16,408 nucleotides of DNA from an uncultured Eubacteriales bacterium. GTDB taxonomy: Bacteria > Bacillota > Clostridia > Oscillospirales > Acutalibacteraceae. This document shows, piece after piece, positions 1-6,163 of the stretch. The position numbers and the translations under genes are program-made. The stretch lies in the NCBI GenBank assembly GCA_934444695.1, contig CAKSDF010000028.1:1-16408 (forward strand), written 5' to 3'. The notes beneath the pieces were generated by a model. That model had not been told where the DNA came from and did not search any database. It worked only from the letters and a program-made list of their open reading frames with translations. Position 1 is the stretch's first letter, and every line of letters begins with the position of its first letter.

Positions 1-621
1 GGGAATCGAGAGAGTACGAAGGGCGGTGCAGCCGGAAAATGCTCTGTCGCCTATGGTTTCGATCTTATCATTCCAAACGATTTCCGAAAGAGCGGTACAG
101 CCGGAAAAAGCACCGGCATCGAGAGAATCATCGTTTATACCGGTAACATTTTCGCCGAGGGTGACCTTTTCAAGGCTTATGCAGTCCCGGAAAATGAAGG
201 TGCCGATTCTTTTAAGGCCGCTTCCGATAACGACGGTTTTAAGCGCCGAGCAACCGTCAAAGGCATAACTTTCAACCTTTGTGACACTATCGGGAATGGT
301 TATGGATTTAAGGGCTTCGCATCCCTGAAAGGCGTTATATTCTATGGTCTTTACGGTGGAGGGAATTTCCACCGAGGTAATGGTGGTGTTGTTTTTAAAG
401 GCGTTTCCGCCAATGGCCGTAACGGTCTCATCGCCGATCTGCGAAGGAATGGTTATTTCGGCAGAGGAACCCTTATATCCGGTTATTTCAAGCACGCCGG
501 AAAAGGTTTTATTATAGGTGAAATCGCCGAAAGTATCATCGGCCGAGACAACAATGCCGGTCGCGGGAACAGCCGCAAGCACAAGGCAAAGGGCAAGCAA
601 AACAGCAAATATTTTTTTCAT
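1..621 (-). CDS. Secreted BspA-type leucine-rich-repeat protein (5' part, runs off window)
   Basis: The first 207 codons are open with no stop; the 3' end lies outside the window. The start is ATG at 621-619, preceded by AGGAGG (628-633) with 6-nt spacing. Residues 1-27 form a classic signal peptide (MKKIFAVLLALCLVLAAVPA, then TGIVVSA before DD). From about residue 60 there are five repeats of about 23 residues with the pattern AF-x-x-C-x-x-L-x-x-I-x-IP-x-x-V-x-x-I (for example AFQGCEALKSITIPDSV and AFDGCSALKTVVIG), the hallmark of LRR_5/BspA proteins. Family knowledge: these are surface or secreted proteins, often modular, implicated in adhesion or host and polysaccharide contact. The role here is inference, because C-terminal anchoring domains are not visible. 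The gene has its own promoter (653-681) and is separated from khpA by a terminator and a repeat. Confidence 0.9.
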   Translation of the reverse strand, partial: MKKIFAVLLALCLVLAAVPATGIVVSADDTFGDFTYNKTFSGVLEITGYKGSSAEITIPSQIGDETVTAIGGNAFKNNTTITSVEIPSTVKTIEYNAFQGCEALKSITIPDSVTKVESYAFDGCSALKTVVIGSGLKRIGTFIFRDCISLEKVTLGENVTGINDDSLDAGAFSGCTALSEIVWNDKIETIGDRAFSGCTALRTLSIP

Positions 622-652
622 AAAGATCCTCCTTAAATTTTCAACACCTGTT

Positions 653-681
653 ATTATATCTCTGCCCGCAAATTTTGTCAA
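653..681 (-). promoter_or_regulatory. Sigma-A promoter of the leucine-rich-repeat gene
   Basis: Read on the minus strand: TTGACA (681-676), a 17-nt spacer, then TATAAT (658-653), a perfect consensus. The predicted transcription start is near 646, giving a leader of about 25 nt that contains the AGGAGG ribosome site. Confidence 0.85.
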
Positions 682-851
682 TAGTCCTATAATTGCTTTT
701 TCGACTTTTTCTGACCTGTTTTTATTTTACCTTTTCTGCATTATTCCATCACCGCTTCTGAGCTTTACCGTATTACTTTTTCAATTGTTTAATGAAAATC
801 TAAACTACGCCACAGCGCCCCTGTCAACGCTCAAGGCTGAAAATTTCCACA
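682..851. other. Gene-free AT-rich stretch with one repeat fragment
   Basis: I see no credible gene here. The open frames across it lack ribosome sites and family resemblance. Within it, 797-835 (TCTAAACTACGCC, then GCGCCCCT, then CTCAAGG) matches in reverse orientation part of the repeat module at 4913-4938 (CTTGAGGGGCGCC, then GAGTTTAGA). Confidence 0.5.
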
Positions 852-1085
852 CAGCCGTGCACAAAGTTAAAGGTGCACACATGGCGGCTGCAGGAAGCGC
901 TGAGGTTTCTCGGCAACGCCGAGAACGGAGGGCACAGCATTCCCGCAGGATTTACAATAAACCGGGCTTTATTTTCCGAGTAAAGTCTTGGTTTTACGAC
1001 CTGCCGCCCTCCGGTCAGCTTACGCTGACTTACCTCAGCGCTTCCTGCGGCCGTAGCCGTGCTGTATAGGTCATTGCGGTGCACT
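852..1085 (+). repeat. Dispersed structured repeat, copy 1 of 3
   Basis: An element of about 234 bp that recurs at 4566-4801 and 15776-15988 in the same orientation. GCAGGAAGCGCTGAGG (890-905) and its perfect reverse complement (1033-1048) form the outer arms. Inside are sub-hairpin A, TTCTCGGC-AAC-GCCGAGAA (907-925); a second paired segment, CGGAGGGC (926-933) with GCCCTCCG (1006-1013); and sub-hairpin B, GTCAGC-TTAC-GCTGAC (1014-1029). The ends carry direct rather than inverted similarity: AGCCGTGC followed by GGTGCAC occurs at both 853-878 and 1055-1084. No open frame is shared between copies, so it is not coding. This copy is the best preserved. It could be a MITE/REP-like element or a structured RNA. 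Confidence 0.85.
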
Positions 1086-1125
1086 GATTCAGTTACACAG
1101 GTAGGTATTCCACATAAAACAACGC

Positions 1126-1160
1126 AAAAAAAGAACGGACTCGGAGATCCAAGCCCGTTC
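1126..1160 (-). terminator. Rho-independent terminator of the ylxM-ffh-rpsP-khpA operon
   Basis: Read on the minus strand: GAACGG (1160-1155) pairs with CCGTTC (1138-1133), and the inner CTTGGA pairs with TCCGAG around a 2-nt loop. Seven T follow (1132-1126). It sits 18 nt after the khpA stop codon. Confidence 0.92.
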
Positions 1161-1177
1161 AGCTATCTGCGACTATA

Positions 1178-1411
1178 TCAGTCGATTTCAACCGCGACCT
1201 TCTGGTCGTTGCGGCTTGCCGCTGCACGCATAACAGTACGGATAGCCTTGGCTATTCTGCCCTGTTTACCAATGACGCGGCCCATATCGCTTTCGGCGAC
1301 ATGGAGATGATAGGTGACAACACCTTCCTCATCAGCTTCGTCGACATTGACGGTCACCTGGTCGGGGAATTCTACGAGACCTTGTGCCATAGCAATAAGA
1401 AGCTCCTGCAT
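1178..1411 (-). CDS. khpA: KhpA-type KH-domain RNA-binding protein
   Basis: 77 residues, the full family length (YlqC/KhpA, about 75-80). It is a single KH domain with the GxxG loop GKQG at residues 48-51 in the strongly conserved context MGRVIGKQGRIAKAIRTV. Family knowledge: KhpA binds RNA, usually with KhpB/Jag, and affects cell elongation and division in streptococci. The start is ATG at 1411, with AGGAGG (1425-1420) 8 nt upstream. It is the last gene of the ylxM-ffh-rpsP-khpA operon, 38 nt after rpsP, and is followed at once by a terminator. In many Firmicutes rimM, trmD and rplS follow khpA; they are absent here. Confidence 0.95.
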   Translation of the reverse strand: MQELLIAMAQGLVEFPDQVTVNVDEADEEGVVTYHLHVAESDMGRVIGKQGRIAKAIRTVMRAAASRNDQKVAVEID

Positions 1412-1449
1412 AGTTCACACCTCCTCATAAGCGGCATAATAAGGCGCTA

Positions 1450-1692
1450 TTAAAGAACGCCGTTTTTCTTAAGCAGACTTTTAACAGTGTCTGTGGGCTG
1501 AGCGCCGTTAGCGATCCACTGCTTTGCCTTTTCAACATCAATCTTGATTTCGGGTTTTTCGTTGGAAGGATTGTAGTATCCTACCTCCTCGATAAATCTG
1601 CCGTCACGGGGATATCTGGAATCGGCCACAACTATACGATAGAAGGGGCTTTTCTTTGCGCCCATACGGCGAAGTCTCATTTTAACAGCCAT
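1450..1692 (-). CDS. rpsP: 30S ribosomal protein S16
   Basis: 80 residues, matching bacterial S16. The N-terminus MAVKMRLRRMGAKKSPFYRI is diagnostic, followed by DSRYPRDGRFIEEVGYYNP and a C-terminal GAQPTDTVKSLLKK. It is a 30S subunit protein needed for assembly of the 5' domain of 16S rRNA. I chose ATG at 1692 because AGGAGG (1706-1701) lies 8 nt upstream; the in-frame GTG at 1701 overlaps that ribosome site and would add three non-homologous residues. The gap to ffh is 267 bp and contains a 22-bp tandem repeat (1772-1871) and a TATAAT-like box (1746-1741) without a good -35, so a private rpsP promoter is possible but unproven. Confidence 0.97.
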   Translation of the reverse strand: MAVKMRLRRMGAKKSPFYRIVVADSRYPRDGRFIEEVGYYNPSNEKPEIKIDVEKAKQWIANGAQPTDTVKSLLKKNGVL

Positions 1693-1771
1693 TACTGTCA
1701 CCTCCTGATCTAAAAACTTTTTGCGCGATAGAACGCGGCGATTATATAAAAATCCAAAAGATTTTTAATAA

Positions 1772-1871
1772 CTTGTTTTTCCCTGATGTCACTGCTTACT
1801 TTCCAGGCCGTCACGGTTTGTTTGCCGTACCGTCACTGCTTGCTTTCCAAACAGTGCTTGTTTTCCCGGCT
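1772..1871. repeat. Degenerate 22-bp tandem repeat between ffh and rpsP
   Basis: On the plus strand, units of exactly 22 bp begin at 1788 (GTCACTGCTTACTTTCC...), 1810 (GTCACGGTTTGTTTGCC...) and 1832 (GTCACTGCTTGCTTTCC...). An 18-bp unit lacking CACT follows at 1854, and a partial unit precedes at 1772-1787. Downstream, 1872-1940 continues with several TTTTCGG words. The period is not a multiple of three, and the tract lies outside both neighbouring reading frames. Confidence 0.75.
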
Positions 1872-1959
1872 GTCATTTTCGGCAGGATGTTTTCGGGAAT
1901 TTTTCGGCAAGTGCGATTTTTGCAGGATAATTTCGGCGGGGTCTTCCCTGCCCTTAAAC

Positions 1960-3306
1960 TCACATCTTAAATCCGGGCGGGGGCATCATACCGGGCTTAA
2001 ATCCCATTCGTCTCTTGCCCTTTTTGCCAAACTGCTTAAACATCTGTTTCATCTGTTCATACTGTTTCATAAGGCGGTTGACATCCTCAACCTTCTGCCC
2101 GCAGCCGGCGGCTATTCTCTTTCTTCTCGACCCGTTTAAAAGATCGGGATTTTCCCTTTCCTCCTTGGTCATGGAAAGGATTATGGCCTCTATGCGAAAT
2201 ATCTGCCGCTCATCGATGTCGGCATCCCTTATGCTTTTGTCGACGCCGGGGATCATACTGAGCATTTTTTTCATCGAGCCCATTTTTTTGAGCTGCTGAA
2301 ATTGAGAAAGCAGATCGTTTAAATCGAATTTGTTCTGTTTGAGCTTTTTGGCAAGCTCCTCGGCCTTTTTCTCGTCAAGCTTTGTTTCGGCCTGTTCGAT
2401 GAGAGAAAGCACATCACCCATTCCGAGAATTCTCGAAGCCATACGATCGGGATGGAAAACCTCGATATCATCAAGCTTTTCGCCCGTTCCGGCAAATTTG
2501 ATGGGCTTGCCGGTGACCGCTCTGATCGAAAGGGCCGCACCGCCTCTTGTATCGCCGTCCAGCTTTGTGATGATGACGCCGTCTATTCCGAGGGTCTCAT
2601 CAAAGCTTTTGGCAACATTAACGGCGTCCTGACCGGTCATGGAATCGACCACAAGCATAATTTCGTTTGGAGAAACGGCTTCCTTCATACGCTTAAGCTC
2701 GTTCATAAGCTGTTCGTCGATGTGCAGTCGGCCGGCGGTATCGAGAATGACGAAATCGTTGCCGTAATCCTTGGCATGTGCAAGAGCCTGTTTGGCGGTT
2801 TTAACGGGATCCTGGGTTCCCTTTTCAAAAACGGTTGCGCCTGCCTTTTCGCCAACGATTTTAAGCTGATCGATGGCGGCGGGGCGGTATATGTCGCATC
2901 CGACGAGCAAGGGTCGATGCCCCTTTGAAATGAGCAGTTTTGCGAGCTTGGCGGCGTGGGTGGTTTTACCCGAACCCTGAAGGCCGCACATCATAACCAC
3001 GGTGGGTCCTTTGGAAGCGGTGTTGATGCGTTCCTCCCCGCCTCCCATTAGGGCGGTAAGCTCTTCGTTAACTATCTTGACCACCGTTTGGGCGGGGGTA
3101 AGACTTTCGGTTATATTCTGGCCGATGGCCTTTTCGGTGACCGTGTTTGCAAAGTCCTTTGCGACCTTGTAGTTGACATCGGCCTCGAGAAGGGCAAGTC
3201 TGACCTCGCGCATTGCCTGTTTGACATCGTTTTCGGTCAGCTTTCCGCGGCTTTTTATATGTTTAAAGGCATTTGTAAGTTTTTCGGTAAGTCCTTCAAA
3301 GGCCAA
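1960..3306 (-). CDS. ffh: Signal recognition particle protein Ffh (SRP54 GTPase)
   Basis: 448 residues, full length. The N domain (about 1-95) is followed by the G domain with P-loop GLQGSGKT (108-115), DTAGR (189-193) and TKLDGD (247-252), then the Met-rich M domain (about 300-448) ending in KRRMGFKPGMMPPPGFKM. Ffh binds 4.5S/6S SRP RNA and signal peptides and docks with FtsY to deliver nascent membrane and secreted proteins. The start I prefer is TTG at 3306: it gives MAFEGLTEKL, matching the usual Ffh N-terminus, and has GGAG 9 nt upstream. A TTG two codons earlier (3312) is only 3 nt from that site. It lies downstream of ylxM, its usual partner, with a 108-bp gap. Confidence 0.97.
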   Translation of the reverse strand: MAFEGLTEKLTNAFKHIKSRGKLTENDVKQAMREVRLALLEADVNYKVAKDFANTVTEKAIGQNITESLTPAQTVVKIVNEELTALMGGGEERINTASKGPTVVMMCGLQGSGKTTHAAKLAKLLISKGHRPLLVGCDIYRPAAIDQLKIVGEKAGATVFEKGTQDPVKTAKQALAHAKDYGNDFVILDTAGRLHIDEQLMNELKRMKEAVSPNEIMLVVDSMTGQDAVNVAKSFDETLGIDGVIITKLDGDTRGGAALSIRAVTGKPIKFAGTGEKLDDIEVFHPDRMASRILGMGDVLSLIEQAETKLDEKKAEELAKKLKQNKFDLNDLLSQFQQLKKMGSMKKMLSMIPGVDKSIRDADIDERQIFRIEAIILSMTKEERENPDLLNGSRRKRIAAGCGQKVEDVNRLMKQYEQMKQMFKQFGKKGKRRMGFKPGMMPPPGFKM

Positions 3307-3414
3307 ATTCAATCACTCCAGACCGGGTAAAATAGTGTTTAAGAATTGATTTAATAATGCGCTTACAAGATGTATCGGATCATCAAGATCATCATATGAC
3401 CTTCCGAAGCTTTA

Positions 3415-3756
3415 TCAGAAAGAAAGCTCGCTTATAAGCTTTAAAAGGGCATCTGCCCCGTCACAGTTTTTAGATTTGATATTGCTTGATTTGATAAGGT
3501 CGGTCATTTTTTCGGTTATTTTGAGGTTTTGCTCGTGGCGTTTCAAAAGACCGAGCTTCTTTTCAAAGGTTTCGAGGTTTTTTTCGGCCTTGCGGATGTT
3601 TCCGAGCACGGCCTGGCGGGTTATACCTGCGTTTTCGGCGATCTCCCCGAGGCTTAGATCCTCGTTATAATAAAGGTCGAAAAAGTCCCTTTGGTGGTCG
3701 CTGAGCAGTCCTCCGTAAAAGTCCAGCAGGGCGGCTTTTTCCATATCCTTGGGCAT
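3415..3756 (-). CDS. ylxM: YlxM/p13-like DNA-binding protein (SRP operon helix-turn-helix)
   Basis: 113 residues, the usual size of the UPF0122 family. The segment LLDFYGGLLSDHQRDFFDLY and the helix-turn-helix LSLGEIAENAGITRQAVLGN (sigma-70 region 4-like) identify it, followed by a coiled C-terminal stretch. The family is almost always upstream of ffh; a role in regulating or assisting SRP has been proposed in streptococci, but the mechanism is unsettled. The start is ATG at 3756 with AGGTGA just upstream. The in-frame ATG at 3792 lies inside the -10 box of the promoter at 3791-3818, so it cannot be used by that transcript. It is the first gene of the operon. Confidence 0.93.
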   Translation of the reverse strand: MPKDMEKAALLDFYGGLLSDHQRDFFDLYYNEDLSLGEIAENAGITRQAVLGNIRKAEKNLETFEKKLGLLKRHEQNLKITEKMTDLIKSSNIKSKNCDGADALLKLISELSF

Positions 3757-3790
3757 AATCTCACCTGTCAACCAAAATTGATTTACACTC

Positions 3791-3818
3791 ATTATACCAG
3801 AAAAAAATAATTTGTCAA
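3791..3818 (-). promoter_or_regulatory. Sigma-A promoter of the ylxM-ffh operon
   Basis: Minus strand: TTGACA (3818-3813), a 16-nt spacer, TATAAT (3796-3791). The predicted start near 3784 leaves about 28 nt of leader before the ylxM ATG at 3756. Confidence 0.85.
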
Positions 3819-3829
3819 CACTTTTTTGC

Positions 3830-3857
3830 TTGAATCTTAAATAAAAAGCGGTATAAT
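3830..3857 (+). promoter_or_regulatory. Promoter of the nitroreductase-family gene
   Basis: TTGAAT (3830-3835), a 16-nt spacer, TATAAT (3852-3857), back to back with the ylxM promoter. The predicted start near 3864 gives a leader of about 97 nt. In the leader GGCGG (3868-3872) can pair with CCGCC (3904-3908), and GGTT-TAACC (3874-3882) is a small hairpin. I do not recognise a known riboswitch. Confidence 0.7.
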
Positions 3858-3960
3858 ATTTTTAGCGGGCGGAGGTTTAACCATATCACACATACGGTTT
3901 CTGCCGCCGTCTGCAATACATAATGCACCGTGTTTTCAGCGCGGCAAAAGGAGCGATATT

Positions 3961-4482
3961 ATGAACCAAGTCATAAAAAATATAATGGGACGCAGAAGCG
4001 TCAGAAAATTCATCGAAAAAGAAATTCCGAAGGCCGACCTTGAGCAGATCGTCGACGCAGGCATACACGCCCCCAGCGGAATGAACAAACAGCTGTGGCA
4101 TTTTTCGGTTGTGCAAAATAAAGAACTGATTGGAATAATGGCAAAGGCAATCGGCGAGATACTGGGCCGCGACGGCTATGATTTTTACCGTCCCGATACT
4201 CTTATCCTCGTTTCAAACGACCGTGACAATCCCCACGGAGCGGCCGACAGTGCCTGTGCCCTCGAAAATATGTTTTTGGCGGCACATTCTCTCGACATCG
4301 GATCGGTGTGGATAAATCAGTTTTGCGGAATATGCGACGACGAGAGACTGCGCCCACTTCTCGATGAAGCAAAGGTACCGGCAAACCACATTATACACGG
4401 CGTGGCGGCCTTAGGCTATGCCGAGCACCCTTATAACGACTCCCATCGCGATACCGACGGAAAGATCGACTTTGTGCTGTAA
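3961..4482 (+). CDS. Nitroreductase-family flavoprotein
   Basis: 173 residues, typical for the short FMN-dependent nitroreductase family. The N-terminal IMGRRSVRKF (8-17) and APSGMNKQLWHF (37-48) are the family's FMN-phosphate and NxQPW-like segments. The C-terminal half holds LENMFLAAHSLDIGSVWI and HGVAALGYAEHP, both family-typical. These enzymes use NAD(P)H to reduce nitroaromatics, quinones or flavins in the cytoplasm; the substrate cannot be read from the sequence. AAAGGAG precedes the ATG by 8 nt. It is monocistronic, with its own promoter and a leader of about 97 nt. No terminator directly follows; the next candidate is at 5027-5054, beyond the repeats. Confidence 0.88.
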   Translation: MNQVIKNIMGRRSVRKFIEKEIPKADLEQIVDAGIHAPSGMNKQLWHFSVVQNKELIGIMAKAIGEILGRDGYDFYRPDTLILVSNDRDNPHGAADSACALENMFLAAHSLDIGSVWINQFCGICDDERLRPLLDEAKVPANHIIHGVAALGYAEHPYNDSHRDTDGKIDFVL

Positions 4483-4565
4483 AGAAAGCTGTGAGGAATT
4501 TGACTGAGGGGTAGTAAGACTTCTTGTAACGGAAAGCTATCGTCAATGAACAAATACAAAGCTTT

Positions 4566-4801
4566 CAGCCGTGCGCAAGAATTGCACTTCACACTTGGCG
4601 GCCGCAGGGAGCGCTGAGGCTTTCTCGGCCCTGCCGAGAACAGAGGGCGCAAAACACCCGACTGTTTTCAGAAACGACCAAGCTTCATTCTCTGATAAAA
4701 GCCTTACCTTTATCACCTGCCGCCCTCAGGTCAGCTACGCTGACTCGCCTCAGCGCGTTCTTGCGGCCGTAGCCGTGCTGTGTCAGTCGTTGCGGTGCAC
4801 T
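4566..4801 (+). repeat. Dispersed structured repeat, copy 2 of 3
   Basis: Same order as copy 1: GGCCGCAGGGAGCGCTGAGG (4600-4619); sub-hairpin A TTCTCGGC-CCT-GCCGAGAA (4622-4640); GAGGGCG; GCCGCCCTC; sub-hairpin B GTCAGC-TAC-GCTGAC (4730-4744); GCCTCAGCGC; and the conserved tail GGCCGTAGCCGTGCTGT ending in GCGGTGCACT. Left-end AGCCGTGC (4567-4574) again matches right-end AGCCGTGC. The centre (4670-4712, AGAAACGACC then TTCTCTGATAAAAGCC) differs from copies 1 and 3 and resembles the separate module at 9057-9147. Confidence 0.85.
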
Positions 4802-4805
4802 GTTT

Positions 4806-4945
4806 CGTCATCAAAGAAACGATTGCGATACGATATAGCTGCCTTCTCTAATCACAGCTGTGTTTTCACTACTATCCCTCAGTCTCGGCGCAGCCGAGCC
4901 AGCTCGTATGCCTTGAGGGGCGCCACGGCCGAGTTTAGACTTATA
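4806..4945 (+). repeat. Composite of two smaller repeat modules next to copy 2
   Basis: Positions 4806-4880 (CATCAAAGAAACGA, then GTTTTCACTACTATCC) are similar to 9060-9129 (CATCAAAGAAGCGA, then GTTTTCACTACTACCC). Positions 4876-4919 then form a nested fold: CCCTCA (4876-4881) pairs with TGAGGG (4914-4919) around the hairpin CTCGGC-GCA-GCCGAG (4884-4898). The continuation to 4938 has a reverse-orientation relative at 797-835. From 4946 to 5020 I see only a GTCAATGAA-type word (4951-4960, reverse orientation) and no gene. Confidence 0.65.
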
Positions 4946-5026
4946 GCCTAATTCATTGACAAAGGACGGCGTAGTTTTAATAGCTGTCAAATTCATTAAC
5001 GCAAAGCTAATATACCCTCTCATCAC

Positions 5027-5054
5027 AAAAGGCTCCCATATGGGAGCCTTTTTT
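5027..5054. terminator. Bidirectional rho-independent terminator
   Basis: The perfect palindrome GGCTCCCATATGGGAGCC (5031-5048) is flanked by AAAA on the left and six T on the right. On the minus strand it lies about 80 nt past the rsgA stop with a four-T tract. On the plus strand it can stop transcripts coming through from the nitroreductase gene and repeats. Confidence 0.9.
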
Positions 5055-5131
5055 AGTAGCTTTATTTAACGCAATTCATCACAATCATCGGATACAGTTT
5101 CGCGCAATTACCATGTGCAGCCTGTCGAAGG

Positions 5132-6160
5132 TCACTTCCTTTTCAGTTCCTCCTGCTTTGCCTCGTTATAAAGCAAAACATAGCTGTCGTGGCGGCTTTT
5201 TGCGATAACGCCCTGTTCCACCGCCTCACATATCCTGCATCCCTTCTCGCAAATATGTGAGCAGGAAGAAAACCTGCATTTCCCGAGATAGGGCAAAAAT
5301 TCCCTGAATGCAAACTGGAGATTTTCCTTGCAGATATACCCTCCGGTCTCGGTGTCCACCGACGAAAATCCCGCCGTATCGCACACATATCCGCCGTTTT
5401 CAAGCTCAAAAAGGCTTGCGTGGCGGGTAGTGTGCCGTCCCCTTCCCAGCTTTTCGCTTATTTCGCCGGTCTCAAGGCCGAGGCGGGGATCGATAATGTT
5501 CAAAAGAGACGATTTTCCGACGCCGGAATTGCCGGTGAAAACATTTATTCCGCCGCCAAGCGCCGATTTAAGCTCATCTATGCCCTCCCCGCTCTGACAA
5601 CAGACCGCAAAAACCTTAAGGCCGGTTTTCCCGTAAATGTCGAGCATCTCCCGCGGGGATTCGAGATCGGTCTTGTTGATGACGATGATTGGCTCGATTT
5701 CCCTGTCCTCGGCAATAGCGCAAAGGCGATCGATTACCGGAGGATTGGGCCGCGGCTCGGCGGTAGACACAACTATCATCAGCCGGTCCACATTGGCTAC
5801 CGGCGGGCGGGTGAGAAAATTCCTGCGTTCAAGTATCTTTGTCACAAAGCCCTTGCCATTTTTATCCACCGAAAACTCGGCTTTATCGCCCACAAGAGGG
5901 GTTATGTCCTCGTTTCGGAAAACTCCCCTTGCCTTGCATTCGTAAACGCAGCCGTCGGATTTAACATAGTAAAATCCCGAAAGCGCCCTGATTATGATGC
6001 CCGAAAGTGCCTTTGCACAGTTATCAAAACCGTCTTTTTTATCACCTGCACGGCTGTTATTGCCTTTTCGGCCGTTTGCGGTTTTTTTGCCGTTTCCTGC
6101 GCCCATTGCAGCACTGCCGCTGCCTATCTGGCGGCTTGACCTTTTACTTTGATTTGCCAT
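5132..6160 (-). CDS. rsgA: Small-subunit ribosome biogenesis GTPase RsgA
   Basis: 342 residues, longer than the usual 290-300 because of an N-terminal extension. OB-fold segment GIIIRALSGFYYV (54-66); circularly permuted GTPase with NKTD (162-165), P-loop GNSGVGKS (210-217) and DTAGF (261-265); zinc knuckle C295, C300, H302, C308 with exact family spacing. RsgA assists late 30S maturation. Residues 1-47 are rich in Lys, Arg, Gly, Ser and Asn with no family counterpart. The start is ATG at 6160, 3 nt after the prkC stop and without a strong ribosome site, which suggests translational coupling. No Met, Val or Leu start lies just before the OB fold. It is the last gene of the cluster; the rpe and thiN genes that often follow are absent. 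Confidence 0.95.
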   Translation of the reverse strand: MANQSKRSSRQIGSGSAAMGAGNGKKTANGRKGNNSRAGDKKDGFDNCAKALSGIIIRALSGFYYVKSDGCVYECKARGVFRNEDITPLVGDKAEFSVDKNGKGFVTKILERRNFLTRPPVANVDRLMIVVSTAEPRPNPPVIDRLCAIAEDREIEPIIVINKTDLESPREMLDIYGKTGLKVFAVCCQSGEGIDELKSALGGGINVFTGNSGVGKSSLLNIIDPRLGLETGEISEKLGRGRHTTRHASLFELENGGYVCDTAGFSSVDTETGGYICKENLQFAFREFLPYLGKCRFSSCSHICEKGCRICEAVEQGVIAKSRHDSYVLLYNEAKQEELKRK

Positions 6161-6163
6161 ATG

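Noticed and set aside
518..1069. Plus-strand open frame of 183 codons across the LRR start and repeat copy 1
   Set aside because: It runs antisense through the signal peptide of the LRR gene and then through repeat DNA, lacks a ribosome site, and resembles no family.
852..1085. Large repeat as an insertion sequence
   Set aside because: No transposase frame, no terminal inverted repeats at the outer ends, and no obvious target duplication; treated as a non-coding structured repeat.
1690..1701. GTG at 1701 as the rpsP start
   Set aside because: It overlaps the ribosome site; ATG at 1692 gives the conserved MAVKMRLRR terminus.
1772..1871. Possible CRISPR array
   Set aside because: The 22-bp units abut with no spacers and are degenerate; there are no cas genes nearby.
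2452..2928. Plus-strand frame of 158 codons opposite ffh
   Set aside because: Antisense shadow of the Ffh G domain; composition follows the ffh codons.
4953..4985. Plus-strand promoter starting at TTGACA near 4955
   Set aside because: The -10 (TAATAG) is poor and no plus-strand gene follows before the terminator at 5027-5054.
5420..6139. Plus-strand frame of 239 codons opposite rsgA
   Set aside because: Shadow of the clearly conserved rsgA on the other strand; no motif and no ribosome site.
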